Assembly (NCBI GenBank): GCA_029762625.1
Contig: JARVGI010000009.1
Span: forward strand, 1 to 64,000
DNA: 64,000 bases
Origin: Methanomicrobiaceae archaeon
Lineage (GTDB): Archaea; Halobacteriota; Methanomicrobia; Methanomicrobiales; Methanomicrobiaceae
Direction of reading: 5' to 3'
In this document: positions 10,811-20,379 of the stretch, in pieces
Layout of the letters: the number at the start of each line of letters is the position of its first letter
How positions within the stretch are numbered: the stretch's first letter is position 1
The notes under the pieces: model-generated
Told to the model about the DNA's origin: nothing
The model's database searches: none
Seen by the model: only the letters and a program-made list of their open reading frames with translations
Made by a program: the position numbers and the translations under genes

Positions 10811-11401
10811 ATGGGATATTCGGAGAAATCGATTTTCTATTTCGACCATCACGGGAAGGAAAACACCCGGGATGCGGCAAAATTCGCTGTATCGCGGGCA
10901 ATCGAACTTGGCCTGACCACGATTGTCGTCGCCAGCACCTCCGGATCGACCGCGGTTGCGTTCCACGAGGCCATGAAGGGCACCGATCTGCGGCTGGTGG
11001 TGGTCACTCATGTGGTGGGATTCCGTGAACCGGGCGTCTGGGAATTCGACAGCACCATTGCCGCGCGCCTCAGGGCCGAGGGGGTCACCATCATCGCCGG
11101 CACCCATGTGCTCTCCGGACTGGAGCGGGCGCTCTCCCGCTCCCCCAAGGTGGGCGGGGGTTCGAGGACCGAGGCAATTGCAGAGGCACTCCGGCGCACC
11201 GTCGCCGTCGGGCTGAAGGTCGCCGTGGAATGCGTGCTCATCGCCACCGACCAGGGCGTGATCGGGGTCGACGAGGAGGTCGTTGCGGTGGGAGGATGGG
11301 CGGAGGGCGCCGATACCGTCTGTGTCATCAGACCCGCGCATACGGCATCGTACTTCGACCTGCAGGTGCGTGAAATTGTGGCCATGCCCAGAAACCGCTG
11401 A
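10811..11401 (+). CDS. Pyruvate kinase alpha/beta-domain protein
   Basis: A 196-residue protein corresponding only to the C-terminal (allosteric, alpha/beta) domain of pyruvate kinase, without the catalytic barrel. Visible features are a central TTIVVASTSGSTA segment, a VVTHVVGF strand and a GVDEEVVAVGGW C-terminal strand. Stand-alone versions occur in methanogens and their function is not established; small-molecule binding is an inference. Its stop is two bases from the start of the following membrane protein gene, so the two are likely co-transcribed. Confidence 0.85.
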   Translation: MGYSEKSIFYFDHHGKENTRDAAKFAVSRAIELGLTTIVVASTSGSTAVAFHEAMKGTDLRLVVVTHVVGFREPGVWEFDSTIAARLRAEGVTIIAGTHVLSGLERALSRSPKVGGGSRTEAIAEALRRTVAVGLKVAVECVLIATDQGVIGVDEEVVAVGGWAEGADTVCVIRPAHTASYFDLQVREIVAMPRNR

Positions 11402-11403
11402 CC

Positions 11404-12237
11404 ATGGTACTCGCATCTTTGAAAGAAACCATCGGCCTCCTGCTGCACAAGCCGGTGCTCTGGATCAACGGCCTTGCGGTCGGCATACTCTCGGCATTGG
11501 AACTGCTGCTCTCGCTTGGCGATGCCGGGTTCTATGCCGAGCGGGTATGGATCCTCGAAGTGCTCGTCATGCCCTTCCTCGTGGGGGGGACATTGGGCAT
11601 GATCAGGGACCATGAATTCGCATTGTCGGCGTGGTTGAGGAACGGACGGAAATACTACTTTAACGTCCTGCTCCCCTCGCTGCTGATATTCTTCGCCGCC
11701 ATACTCACGGTCTTTCTGGCCGTGATCACCCTCACCGTGCTGGGGATCGGGCCCAGTCTCGATATCATCTCCTTCGTCGCCTTCGGCGTGATCGTACCGC
11801 TGGTGTATTTCACGTTTTTTTATGACGCCGTGGCAGTCTTCGAGCAGCAGAAGGTGTTCGAATCATTGAGGAGGAGCGTGGAATTTGTCATATCGGGTGG
11901 TTTCCGCACGTTCGGCTTTTTCATCGTGCTGATCGCCCTCTTCTTTGTAATCGGGATAGCGGCACTGGCGCTGTGGTCCGGGCTCCTTGCAGGACAGCTG
12001 GAGCCGCTGACGCAGATGTCCCCCGACCAGCTTGAGACCCTGATGCCGGAGGACATCACCGCCCTGATCGACACGACGGGAATATGGATCAGCGCGGGCA
12101 TCTACGCTGCGGCGCTCGCCCTCTACGTCACTATCCTCTACCCCTTCAAGGCGGTCTTCTACCGGAACTCGGTGCAACCCGCTGCAGACCCGCAGGGAGA
12201 GTACGACGAGAAAGGGCGCTGGTTCAAGTATACATAG
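11404..12237 (+). CDS. Polytopic membrane protein (DUF7847-like)
   Basis: A 277-residue integral membrane protein with about six hydrophobic segments, separated by a basic loop near residues 70-85 and an acidic loop near 195-215 (SPDQLETLMPED). The architecture resembles archaeal glycerophosphoryl-diester-phosphodiesterase-membrane-domain or DUF7847 proteins. No catalytic motif is visible. It follows the pyruvate-kinase-domain gene by two bases. After its stop come a C9 run and a T6 run. Confidence 0.75.
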   Translation: MVLASLKETIGLLLHKPVLWINGLAVGILSALELLLSLGDAGFYAERVWILEVLVMPFLVGGTLGMIRDHEFALSAWLRNGRKYYFNVLLPSLLIFFAAILTVFLAVITLTVLGIGPSLDIISFVAFGVIVPLVYFTFFYDAVAVFEQQKVFESLRRSVEFVISGGFRTFGFFIVLIALFFVIGIAALALWSGLLAGQLEPLTQMSPDQLETLMPEDITALIDTTGIWISAGIYAAALALYVTILYPFKAVFYRNSVQPAADPQGEYDEKGRWFKYT

Positions 12238-12296
12238 AGGCGGCCCCCCCCCAACCATTTTTTCCAAGATTCCATTCCCGTGAGAGAGTATCCCGC

Positions 12297-13487
12297 TTAG
12301 AGATAGAACAGAGCCGCAAAAAGCCCGCCCATCAGGGTTGCCACCAGATTGGTACCGGAATTTCCGATTTTCCCGCGGTTCTCCAGCGTCGCCCCAACCA
12401 CGCTGTCCACGTTGGTGCCCACGAACCCTGCGGCGATGCATACGATCAGCAGGGGGACATCGGCAACGCCAAGGAACAGAGCGACCATCCCCACCACCGT
12501 TGCGGCGCCCAGCGCGGCGACCTCGCCGACCACCGTCACCCCGCCGTTCGTGCCGGGCGGCACCCGCTCCAGCGTGGTGATCAGGAAGGGAGTCTCCCCG
12601 ACCACGCCGATCTCGCTGGCCACGGTGTCCGCGGCGGCAGAAGCAACGCTTCCCAGGAACAACGCCAGAAAGAGTTCATTCTGGAACACACCGTAGAGCA
12701 CTGCAGCGGCGACCCCGACAAGCCCGTTGGCGAAGACGTTGAAATAGCCCCGCACACCCCCGTGTGACTGAGCAACCCCCAGCTCGATCTTGCGCTCGAA
12801 GCGAAAACGGGTGCACGCTGAACCGAGGATGAGGAAGGCGAGCATGATCAAAAACCAGCGCACATCGGCAAACACGATAAGGATAATGCCGACGATTGCG
12901 GCGCTTACCAGCCCGCTCATGTCGGCCACCTTGAAGCGGTACGAGAAGTAGGCAAGGCTCGCGGCGATGATGACCGCAGCGAAAAGAAGCATGAGGTCGA
13001 CCTGGAAATTAAGCTCGTCGAAGAGAAACATGGTCATGGCGACGCCGAGGTGCTCGATCATGAGTGAATCGAAGCGGTCCTGCAGCGCCGACTTGAGAAG
13101 CACCCCGACGAGTACACCCATCAGGGGGATCAGAGGGGCTGCATGGCCAAGATACACCATGACAAATACCGACCCGATACTCGCCGCGGCGATATAGGCG
13201 AGGGAAGGGCGCATCATGTCCCCGGCAAGCCGGGCCGCGACCTCCCCGAAGACCACGATGGCAAGCGTCCCCGCAAACACAAAGAGGGAGAGAAATCCGG
13301 CACCATAGAGCAGGGCGATGACGGTGAGGGCGATGGCCGGTTCCTTGGTTCTCCTGATGAGGAAGAGGACTGCGGCGATGAGAATCGTGATGAGCGCAAG
13401 CACGATTGGCGGCTGGATATAGGGAGCGATGAGAATACCCCCGATTGTCGCACCCGCCGTCAGCCACAACACGAGCCTGCTCGTCAT
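12297..13487 (-). CDS. DUF92 family membrane protein
   Basis: A 396-residue polytopic membrane protein of the DUF92/TIGR00297 family. The C-terminal half has the family signatures GYFNVFANGLVGV, SVASAAADTVASEIG and GTNVDSVVGATLENRG. About ten hydrophobic segments are present. Plant and bacterial relatives (VTE6, phytyl-phosphate kinase) make a polyprenyl-related kinase activity plausible here, perhaps in isoprenoid salvage; that is inference. Start ATG 13487 gives MTSRLVLW before the first helix; longer upstream starts add a non-hydrophobic leader. Confidence 0.87.
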   Translation of the reverse strand: MTSRLVLWLTAGATIGGILIAPYIQPPIVLALITILIAAVLFLIRRTKEPAIALTVIALLYGAGFLSLFVFAGTLAIVVFGEVAARLAGDMMRPSLAYIAAASIGSVFVMVYLGHAAPLIPLMGVLVGVLLKSALQDRFDSLMIEHLGVAMTMFLFDELNFQVDLMLLFAAVIIAASLAYFSYRFKVADMSGLVSAAIVGIILIVFADVRWFLIMLAFLILGSACTRFRFERKIELGVAQSHGGVRGYFNVFANGLVGVAAAVLYGVFQNELFLALFLGSVASAAADTVASEIGVVGETPFLITTLERVPPGTNGGVTVVGEVAALGAATVVGMVALFLGVADVPLLIVCIAAGFVGTNVDSVVGATLENRGKIGNSGTNLVATLMGGLFAALFYL

Positions 13488-13601
13488 TCCATATGTAGTA
13501 CAGAATAAACCCTTAATTGTGTTCTGGTTCGTTGAGCGCAGGAAGACGGGAGAGGTGCAAAACGCAGCCTCATGAGAGGGTGAAATAGGCGAGATTGCGA
13601 T

Positions 13602-13609
13602 CACTATAT
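13602..13609 (+). promoter_or_regulatory. TATA-like element upstream of valS
   Basis: The sequence ACTATATG lies about 31 bases before the valS ATG at 13637, the distance expected for a TATA box of a leaderless or short-leader transcript. Confidence 0.4.
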
Positions 13610-13636
13610 GATGCCGTGCGAACAAACATTGATAAA

Positions 13637-16231
13637 ATGGCTCCAGCACAGGAAATCCCGAAACAATATCAATTCACAGAGGTGGAGGAGCGGTGGAAAA
13701 ATATCTGGAAGGATGAATCCAATTATTTCGACCCCGATTCGTCGAAACCACGATTCATCATCGACACGCCGCCCCCCTACCCGACGGGCAACTTTCATAT
13801 CGGCAATGCGTTCAACTGGTGTTATATCGATTTCATCGCCAGATTCAGGCGAATGCAGGGCTATAATGTCATGTTCCCCCAGGGCTGGGACTGCCATGGC
13901 CTTCCGACCGAGGTGAAGGTCGAGGAGATCCACGGGATCACGAAAAACGATGTGCCGAGGGCAGAGTTCCGCGAAATGTGCAGGGAACTCACGCTGGGCA
14001 ATATTGAAAAGATGCGCCGCACCATGCGCAGCCTCGGCTTCTCCACCGACTGGAGCAACGAATACATCACCATGCTGCCCGAGTATTACGGAAAAACGCA
14101 GCTTTCGTTTTTACGCATGCTCAAAGATGGCGAGATCTACCAGAGCGAGCACCCGGTCAACTTCTGCACCCGCTGCGAGACGGCAATCGCCTTTGCCGAG
14201 GTTGCCTACGAAGACCGCCGGACCACCTTCAACTACTTTGATTTCGACGGCGTCGAGATCGCCACCACCCGCCCCGAACTGCTCGCCGCATGCGTGGGCG
14301 TGGCGGTGCACCCCGAGGACGAGCGCTACCGGGGCCTCCGGGCAAAAAAACTCCGGGTGCCCATATTCGGCCACGAGGTGCCGGTGGTCGAAGACATTGC
14401 GGTCGATCCGGCGTTTGGCAGCGGAGCGGTCATGATCTGTACGTTCGGCGACAAGACCGATGTGCACTGGTGGAAGAAACACGACCTCGATCTCCGCAAG
14501 GCAATCGACCGCCAGGGGAACATGACCGTGATCGCAGGCCCGTACGCAGGCCTGACCTCGAAAGAGTGCAGGGAACGGATTCTTGTCGACATGCAGGAGC
14601 AAGGCATCCTGAAAGAGCAGGAACCGCTCGAGCAGCGCGTCGGCGCCTGCTGGCGGTGCAAGACACCCATTGAGATCCTCAGCGAGCGGCAGTGGTTCGT
14701 GCGGATCCACCCGGCGAAGATCCTTGCGGCGGCGAACCAGATCGAATGGGTCCCCGAGCATATGTTCATGCGCCTCGAGAACTGGGTCCAGCAGATGGAG
14801 TGGGACTGGTGCATCTCCCGCCAGCGGGTCTTCGCCACGCCGATCCCGGTCTGGTTCTGTGCACAGTGCGGGGAGATAATCCTTCCCGGGGAGGACGAAC
14901 TCCCCCTCGACCCGACCGAGACCCGCCCCTCCACACCCTGTCCCGCATGCGGGGCATCGGAGGTGGTCGGGGAGGAGGATGTGCTCGATACCTGGATGGA
15001 CTCCTCCATCTCCGTCCTCAATATCACCGGATGGGACGGCTCGGGCGTTCCTGCCATCTTCCCCTCGCAGCTCCGTCCGCAGGGCCACGATATCATCCGC
15101 ACATGGGCGTTCTACACCATCCTGCGCTCGGTGGCCCTTACCGGCACCTACCCGTGGGACGAGATCCTGATCAACGGCATGGTGCTCGGCGACGACGGGT
15201 TCAAGATGAGCAAAAGCCGGGGCAACATCATCTCTCCCGAGGAGATCATGGACAAATACGGCGCCGATGCATTCCGTCAGTGGAGCGCGGGTGGTGCCGC
15301 CACCGGCTCGGATATCATGTTTTCATGGAACGACGTGGTGGCGGCGTCACGATTCCAGACGAAACTCTGGAACATCGCACGGTTCGTGCTCATGCAGCTG
15401 CCCGACCGGATGCCGGAGGATGTGTCCGCCACCGCCCTCGCCGACCGGTGGCTGCTCGCCCGTCTCTCGGAGACGGTGCGGGAGACCACGGCGGCAATGG
15501 AGGGCTACCAGTTCGACCGTGCGCTGCGCGAGATCCGGGAATTCGCGTGGGCCGTGCTTGCCGACAACTACATTGAGCTCGTGAAGGGAAGGCTGTACGC
15601 CGACGACCACGGCAGACAGAGCGCAATTGCGGCGCTTTCCATCACCCTCGATGCCATCTGCCGCATGCTCGCACCCATCGCCCCCTTCTACGCGGAGGAG
15701 TGCTATGCCCATCTCAAGGGCGAGAGCGTGCACGACCAGCGCTGGGTCGACTTCGTGTACGAAGACGAGCGCGCCCTCGGACAGGGGCAGCTTCTCGTGG
15801 ATGTGGTCTCCGAGGTGAGACGGTACAAGCACGATGCCGGCATGGCGCTCAACGCCCCGCTGGGCATGGTGACCGTCTACGCTCCGGAGGATATCGAGGA
15901 TGCCGGCGATGCCGCCCGAGCGCTCAATGCAACAGTCCGGTGGCGGACGGAGCAGCCGAAACTCGAACGCGTGGTCGGGGATATCTCCTTCAACATGGCG
16001 GTCATCGGCCCCACCCTCCGGCAGAAGGCGAAAGGGTTCATGGAGGCCGTCCGCTCCCTCCCCGAAGAACGGATCGTCAATCCGCCCTCATCCGTTTCTG
16101 TGGACGGAGATGAGATCCCTGTGCCGGAAAATAGCTTTACCCCGCAGTTTGCCTTCACCGTTGCGGGCGAGACAGTGAATGTCCTCACGATCGGCGAGGA
16201 CGTGATCGTGACCATCCAGCGTGCCGCCTGA
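13637..16231 (+). CDS. valS: Valyl-tRNA synthetase
   Basis: Class I aminoacyl-tRNA synthetase that charges tRNA-Val, 864 residues. The HIGH-type motif is HIGN at 54-57 and KMSKS is at 523-527. The archaeal ValS signatures [15 protein letters not shown] and [12 protein letters not shown] separate it from IleS and LeuS. A CP1 editing domain, zinc-type cysteine pairs (CWRC; CAQC with CPAC) and a C-terminal anticodon-binding domain follow. I start it at ATG 13637 rather than an upstream codon at 13595 because a TATA-like element lies 31 bases before. Its last 47 bases overlap the 3' end of tmk on the other strand. Confidence 0.96.
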   Translation: MAPAQEIPKQYQFTEVEERWKNIWKDESNYFDPDSSKPRFIIDTPPPYPTGNFHIGNAFNWCYIDFIARFRRMQGYNVMFPQGWDCHGLPTEVKVEEIHGITKNDVPRAEFREMCRELTLGNIEKMRRTMRSLGFSTDWSNEYITMLPEYYGKTQLSFLRMLKDGEIYQSEHPVNFCTRCETAIAFAEVAYEDRRTTFNYFDFDGVEIATTRPELLAACVGVAVHPEDERYRGLRAKKLRVPIFGHEVPVVEDIAVDPAFGSGAVMICTFGDKTDVHWWKKHDLDLRKAIDRQGNMTVIAGPYAGLTSKECRERILVDMQEQGILKEQEPLEQRVGACWRCKTPIEILSERQWFVRIHPAKILAAANQIEWVPEHMFMRLENWVQQMEWDWCISRQRVFATPIPVWFCAQCGEIILPGEDELPLDPTETRPSTPCPACGASEVVGEEDVLDTWMDSSISVLNITGWDGSGVPAIFPSQLRPQGHDIIRTWAFYTILRSVALTGTYPWDEILINGMVLGDDGFKMSKSRGNIISPEEIMDKYGADAFRQWSAGGAATGSDIMFSWNDVVAASRFQTKLWNIARFVLMQLPDRMPEDVSATALADRWLLARLSETVRETTAAMEGYQFDRALREIREFAWAVLADNYIELVKGRLYADDHGRQSAIAALSITLDAICRMLAPIAPFYAEECYAHLKGESVHDQRWVDFVYEDERALGQGQLLVDVVSEVRRYKHDAGMALNAPLGMVTVYAPEDIEDAGDAARALNATVRWRTEQPKLERVVGDISFNMAVIGPTLRQKAKGFMEAVRSLPEERIVNPPSSVSVDGDEIPVPENSFTPQFAFTVAGETVNVLTIGEDVIVTIQRAA

Positions 16232-16805
16232 TATCACCGGCAACAAACGAAACAATCTCTTCTTTTTCCTTCATCGCGTCGACAATCACGAAGCGTCCCG
16301 GGTCTTCGGCGGCAAATGCGAGGTAGTGCCGCTGCACCTGCTCGAGAATGTCGGCCTGCTCGAAATGCTCCCGGTGGGCGCTGGCCTCCAGACGGCGCAG
16401 GGCATCGTCCACCGGGATGACCAGCAGGTAGGTCCGATCGGGGCGGACAGTCCACCCTTCGTGCACCTTTCGCAGCCATCCGACCGGATCGGGAAGATGC
16501 CCTGCGAGCGTGACCGCCTGGTAGGCATACCGTGAATCGCTGTAGCGGTCCGAAACCACAACCCGCCCTGCTTCGAGCGCCGGGCGGATGACGGCAGCAA
16601 GGTGCGCCGCATGGTCGGCCACAAAGAGGAGCGCTTCGGCGATAGGGTCGATCTCCTCGGCGATGCCGCGGCGGACCGCGTCCCCGACCCAGGTGATGCC
16701 GGGCTCCCGCGTAACGACCGGGTCGAGTTCGGCCAGTTCCACCTCGAGATCCCGGATGAGCGTCGATTTGCCGGACCCGTCGATGCCCTCGATGCTGATC
16801 AGCAG
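16185..16805 (-). CDS. tmk: Thymidylate kinase with a probable CTG start
   Basis: dTMP kinase that makes dTDP for DNA synthesis. The P-loop GIDGSGKST lies in frame upstream of the first GTG (16742), so that GTG cannot be the true start. The only initiation context covering the P-loop is a GGAGGG ribosome-binding site followed seven bases later by CTG at 16805 (or ATT at 16808), giving a normal N-terminus of [10 protein letters not shown] and 206 residues. The [11 protein letters not shown] motif and a lid region follow. It overlaps the stop of the HisA-like gene by seven bases and the convergent valS by 47 bases. Confidence 0.9.
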   Translation of the reverse strand: MLISIEGIDGSGKSTLIRDLEVELAELDPVVTREPGITWVGDAVRRGIAEEIDPIAEALLFVADHAAHLAAVIRPALEAGRVVVSDRYSDSRYAYQAVTLAGHLPDPVGWLRKVHEGWTVRPDRTYLLVIPVDDALRRLEASAHREHFEQADILEQVQRHYLAFAAEDPGRFVIVDAMKEKEEIVSFVAGDIRRHAGWSRSRPRRS

Positions 16806-17470
16806 AATCGTCCCCTCCGGATCAGCTCGAGGGGGATCGCCCCTCTGTGCACTGCGGTGGCGACGACCGCCCCGTCAAATCCGAAATCTGCAAGAAGGGC
16901 AAGATCGTCGAGCGAGGCCACCCCCCCGCCAAAAAGAAGGGTGCGGGAGAAGACCGCGCGCATCTCCTCGAGAGGCAGGGAGGGGATGCCGGATTCTGTG
17001 CCCACCGACCCGAGATTGAGAATGATGCAGCCTTCGAAATACCATTCCTCGGCAACGGCGAGCAGTTGCAGGGGGTCTTCGCCCCGCGGGATGGCTCTTC
17101 CGTCCATGATGTCCACGCTCAGAAATCCGCCCTCGTATGCCGTGAGATCATCACCGGCGGTCTCGGTGCCGATGACCGGGACAATGCTCCCGGCGCCCAC
17201 CGTGTCGCCCGGTGACCGGATCCCCCGGTCGACGAAGCACCGGTCAACCATCCGGCTGCAGTTCAGAATCGCCTGATCGTGCGATCCCACTCCCTCGATG
17301 CGGTCGAGATCGGCGATATAGAGGTGCCGGGGCTGCAGTTCACGGACATACGCCACCGGGTCGGCCGAAGACGCAATGCCCCACGTGAGCGGACGATAGG
17401 TCGACCGCAGGCCTTTGCTGCCGTGCACCACGAGGCCGCCCATCAAATCAAGTGCCAGAATCAGGTCCAT
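16799..17470 (-). CDS. HisA-like (beta/alpha)8-barrel protein
   Basis: A 223-residue protein related to HisA/HisF phosphoribosyl isomerases. The N-terminal ALDLMGGLVVHGSKG keeps the first aspartate, and SVDIMDGRA near residue 120 keeps the second. The C-terminal LFGGGVASLDDL matches the phosphate-binding strand. Methanogens carry such HisA-related paralogues beside true hisA, and the substrate of this one is unknown. It is divergent from mfnB (45 bases between starts) and overlaps tmk. Co-location with mfnB makes a cofactor-pathway role conceivable but not shown. Confidence 0.82.
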   Translation of the reverse strand: MDLILALDLMGGLVVHGSKGLRSTYRPLTWGIASSADPVAYVRELQPRHLYIADLDRIEGVGSHDQAILNCSRMVDRCFVDRGIRSPGDTVGAGSIVPVIGTETAGDDLTAYEGGFLSVDIMDGRAIPRGEDPLQLLAVAEEWYFEGCIILNLGSVGTESGIPSLPLEEMRAVFSRTLLFGGGVASLDDLALLADFGFDGAVVATAVHRGAIPLELIRRGRFC

Positions 17471-17515
17471 ATCTTATTGCGCAATCACTATTAGGGGAAA
17501 TGACCAAAAAGAGTT

Positions 17516-18202
17516 ATGCAATTATTGGTCAGCCCCAGCAGTATTGAAGAAGCCAAAGATGCTCTTGCCGCTGATATTATCGATGTCAAAAAACCGTCTG
17601 AGGGCTCGCTGGGTGCGAACTACCCGTGGGTGATCCACGCCATCAAAGGACTGACCGACAAACCGGTGAGTGCGGCAATCGGTGACTTCAGTTATTTGCC
17701 CGGGGGCGCAGCACTGGCGGCGTATGGTGCGGCTGCCGCCGGCGCCGACTATATCAAAGTGGGGCTCAAGTTCGATGGAGCCGAGAAGGCGCGTGAGCTG
17801 ATAGAGGGGGTGGTGAAAGCCGTGAAGGGCGAATTCCCTGAAAAATATGTGGTGATTGCGAGCTACGGCGATCATACCCGCCTGAACACGATTTCTCCCT
17901 TTGATATGGCGCCACTGGCCGCGGACGCCGGCGCCGATGTCGCCATGATCGATACCGGCATCAAGGATGGACGCAGTGTATTCGAGTACTTCGACGAAGC
18001 CCGCCTCAACGAATTCGTCGCCATGAACAACGATCTGGGAATTACCACGGCGCTTGCTGGATCGCTCAAATTCGAGGACATCGACCCGCTCAAGAGGATC
18101 AACCCCGATATTATCGGTGTGCGGGGGATGGTCTGTGGCGGCGACAGGGGAAACGCCATCAGGCCTGAACTCGTCGAGAGAGCGTTGAGTATGATAGGGT
18201 GA
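17516..18202 (+). CDS. mfnB: (5-formylfuran-3-yl)methyl phosphate synthase
   Basis: MfnB condenses two glyceraldehyde-3-phosphate molecules into 4-(hydroxymethyl)-2-furancarboxaldehyde phosphate, the furan precursor of methanofuran, the first C1 carrier of methanogenesis. The 228-residue protein has the family motifs DIIDVKKPSEGSLGA (Schiff-base lysine region, residues 20-34), ADYIKVGLKF and ADVAMIDTGIKDG, and ends with GVRGMVCGGDRG. It strongly supports a methanogen host. guaB starts four bases after its stop. Confidence 0.95.
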   Translation: MQLLVSPSSIEEAKDALAADIIDVKKPSEGSLGANYPWVIHAIKGLTDKPVSAAIGDFSYLPGGAALAAYGAAAAGADYIKVGLKFDGAEKARELIEGVVKAVKGEFPEKYVVIASYGDHTRLNTISPFDMAPLAADAGADVAMIDTGIKDGRSVFEYFDEARLNEFVAMNNDLGITTALAGSLKFEDIDPLKRINPDIIGVRGMVCGGDRGNAIRPELVERALSMIG

Positions 18203-18205
18203 ATT

Positions 18206-19672
18206 ATGTATCTTGAAAAATTCGATATCCCGGTGGCTCTCACGTTTGACGATGTGCTGCTGGAGCCTGCCGAATCATACGTGGAACCGAACGAGGCGGA
18301 GATCTCATCCCGGTTTTCAAAGAATATCCCGGTGAACATCCCGCTGGTATCTGCGGCGATGGATACGGTCACGGAGTCCCAGATGGCGATCGCACTTGCA
18401 CGGCAGGGCGGTATCGGCGTGATCCACAGGAACATGACTCCCGAGAGGGAGACCGAGGAGATCACCCTGGTCAAACAGGCTGAGGATCTGATCGAGCATC
18501 ATGTGCTCACCGTGGAGGCCGATACCACCGTGGACGATGTCGACCGGCTCATGAAGGCCTACGCCATCAGCGGCGTGCCGGTGATGGAGCACGACCGGAT
18601 CATTGGGATCGTGAGCCGCCGTGATCTCAGGGGAATCGTGCCCGCGCGCGGCCATGAGAACATCCGTAAAGTGATGACCAGAGAGCCCATCACCGTGAAT
18701 TCTGATATCACCATGGAGCAGGCGCTCGAGGTGATGTACACGAACAAGGTGGAACGCCTTCCGGTGGTCGATGAGGATCGCCGCCTGCTGGGCATCATCA
18801 CCATGCAGGATCTCCTCGAAAAACGGCAGTATCCCCATGCAAACCGCGATGAGGAGGGAAAACTGAGAGTGGCGGCTGCGGTGGGTCCGTTTGATTTCAA
18901 CCGCGCCATGGTTCTCGACGAGAACGGTGCCGACGCTCTCATCGTGGACTGCGCCCACGGGCACAACATGAAGGTGGTGAAGGCGGTCGAGGAGATTAAG
19001 GCGAGCGTGAAAGCGGATGTGGTCGCCGGCAACATCGCCACGAAACCGGCGGCAGAGGCCCTCGCCGGGACAGTGGACGGACTGAAGGTCGGCATCGGTC
19101 CGGGATCGATCTGCACCACGCGGATCGTCGCAGGCGTGGGGGTGCCCCAGATCACCGCCGTGGCAAACGTTGCCGAAGTGGCAGGAGAACACGGAGTTCC
19201 GGTGATTGCCGACGGCGGCGTGCGCTTCAGCGGCGATATCGCCAAAGCAATTGCTGCGGGCGCGGACACGGTCATGCTGGGTAGCCTGCTCGCCGGCACC
19301 GATGAATCTCCCGGGCGCATCATCGCGATCAAGGGGCGGCGGTACAAGCAGTACCGCGGCATGGGATCGCTTGGCGTGATGAGCGGGGGGGAATCGAGCG
19401 ATCGCTACTTCCAGAAAAAGGAGATCGGGAGGACCAAGTACGTCCCCGAGGGCGTCGAGGGAGCCACCCCCTATGTCGGCAACCTCGCAGACGTGATCTA
19501 CCAGCTCATCGGCGGGCTGAAATCGTCCATGGGCTATACCGGCTGCCGGACCATCCGCGATCTCAAGGCAAAGGCCAGATTCGTGCGGATCACCTCCTCC
19601 GGACAGACCGAGAGCCACCCGCACAACATCCTCATCACCGACGAAGCGCCGAACTACCGGCTGTTTGATTGA
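18206..19672 (+). CDS. guaB: Inosine-5'-monophosphate dehydrogenase
   Basis: IMPDH oxidises IMP to XMP with NAD+, the committed step to guanine nucleotides. The 488-residue protein starts with ALTFDDVLLEP, has a pair of CBS domains at about 95-210 (for example KVMTREPITVNSD), and the catalytic cysteine loop GPGSICTTRIV. The flap signature YRGMGSLGVMSGG and the C-terminal GLKSSMGYTGCRTI are intact. It lies four bases after mfnB, suggesting co-transcription. Confidence 0.97.
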   Translation: MYLEKFDIPVALTFDDVLLEPAESYVEPNEAEISSRFSKNIPVNIPLVSAAMDTVTESQMAIALARQGGIGVIHRNMTPERETEEITLVKQAEDLIEHHVLTVEADTTVDDVDRLMKAYAISGVPVMEHDRIIGIVSRRDLRGIVPARGHENIRKVMTREPITVNSDITMEQALEVMYTNKVERLPVVDEDRRLLGIITMQDLLEKRQYPHANRDEEGKLRVAAAVGPFDFNRAMVLDENGADALIVDCAHGHNMKVVKAVEEIKASVKADVVAGNIATKPAAEALAGTVDGLKVGIGPGSICTTRIVAGVGVPQITAVANVAEVAGEHGVPVIADGGVRFSGDIAKAIAAGADTVMLGSLLAGTDESPGRIIAIKGRRYKQYRGMGSLGVMSGGESSDRYFQKKEIGRTKYVPEGVEGATPYVGNLADVIYQLIGGLKSSMGYTGCRTIRDLKAKARFVRITSSGQTESHPHNILITDEAPNYRLFD

Positions 19673-19743
19673 GCCGGACTCGTGTCCCCCATGGGACACA
19701 AGCCAAAATTATATTATATTCAGTTACCTAACATGAAGTAAAC

Positions 19744-20379
19744 ATGCTGGATGGTGAAGAGGTCTCCCGCCTTCTTGACATTCTTGGAAATCGGAACAGG
19801 CGGAGGATAATCCAGTTATTGAGACAGAAGCCCTGTTTTGTGACGGAGATATCCGACCGCCTGACGATAAGTCCCAAGGCCGTCATCGAGCACCTTCAGC
19901 TGATGGAGCGGGAGCATCTCCTCGCCTTTCACTGCGATGAACGGCGGAGAAAATACTACTACCTCTCGCGCGATTTCGACATCCTCATCCAGCTGCAGGA
20001 TCGTGATGAACCGGTGCCCAGCCAGATCACAGCATCCATCAATGGAGGGAAATTTTTCAATTCCCTGTACATGCTGAAGAGATTGATGATCGCCAGGGAG
20101 AATTTGATCGCCAATCTCGAGGGGCTGGAGAAGGATATCGAGCAGAAGATCGATGAACTGATGAAGTATGGTAAAGATAGAGTACAGAGTGAGGCAGAGC
20201 TGAACCTTATCCTTGCGCTCTCGAATTTTGACCTGAGATTCGAAGAGCTGAAGGAGGTTACCGGCATCAGTGAGGATGAGCTGCGAACGATGCTCGCCAA
20301 CCTGATGAACCAACGCATCATCGTGCGAACAGGCACCTATTACAAGGTCCGTGATCTATATGCCAACGAATCCGTATGA
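19744..20379 (+). CDS. ArsR-family winged-helix transcriptional regulator
   Basis: A 211-residue DNA-binding protein. Residues 8-85 form a winged helix (LLDILGNRNRRRIIQLL, then VTEISDRLTISPKAVIEHL as the recognition region). A helical linker with a coiled-coil stretch at about 118-145 and a second helical domain follow. It overlaps the downstream Hsp20-like gene by about 20 bases. ArsR plus Hsp20-like pairs are recurrent in euryarchaea and suggest stress-responsive autoregulation; the effector is unknown. Confidence 0.87.
   Translation: MLDGEEVSRLLDILGNRNRRRIIQLLRQKPCFVTEISDRLTISPKAVIEHLQLMEREHLLAFHCDERRRKYYYLSRDFDILIQLQDRDEPVPSQITASINGGKFFNSLYMLKRLMIARENLIANLEGLEKDIEQKIDELMKYGKDRVQSEAELNLILALSNFDLRFEELKEVTGISEDELRTMLANLMNQRIIVRTGTYYKVRDLYANESV

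Noticed and set aside
18317-19699. A 460-codon open frame on the minus strand opposite guaB.
   Set aside because: It mirrors guaB, has low-information composition and no motifs; it is a shadow of a conserved gene. The same applies to long frames opposite top6A/B, hisS, the exported protein, the HdrA-like gene, mtnA, the UbiA gene and the CDF gene.
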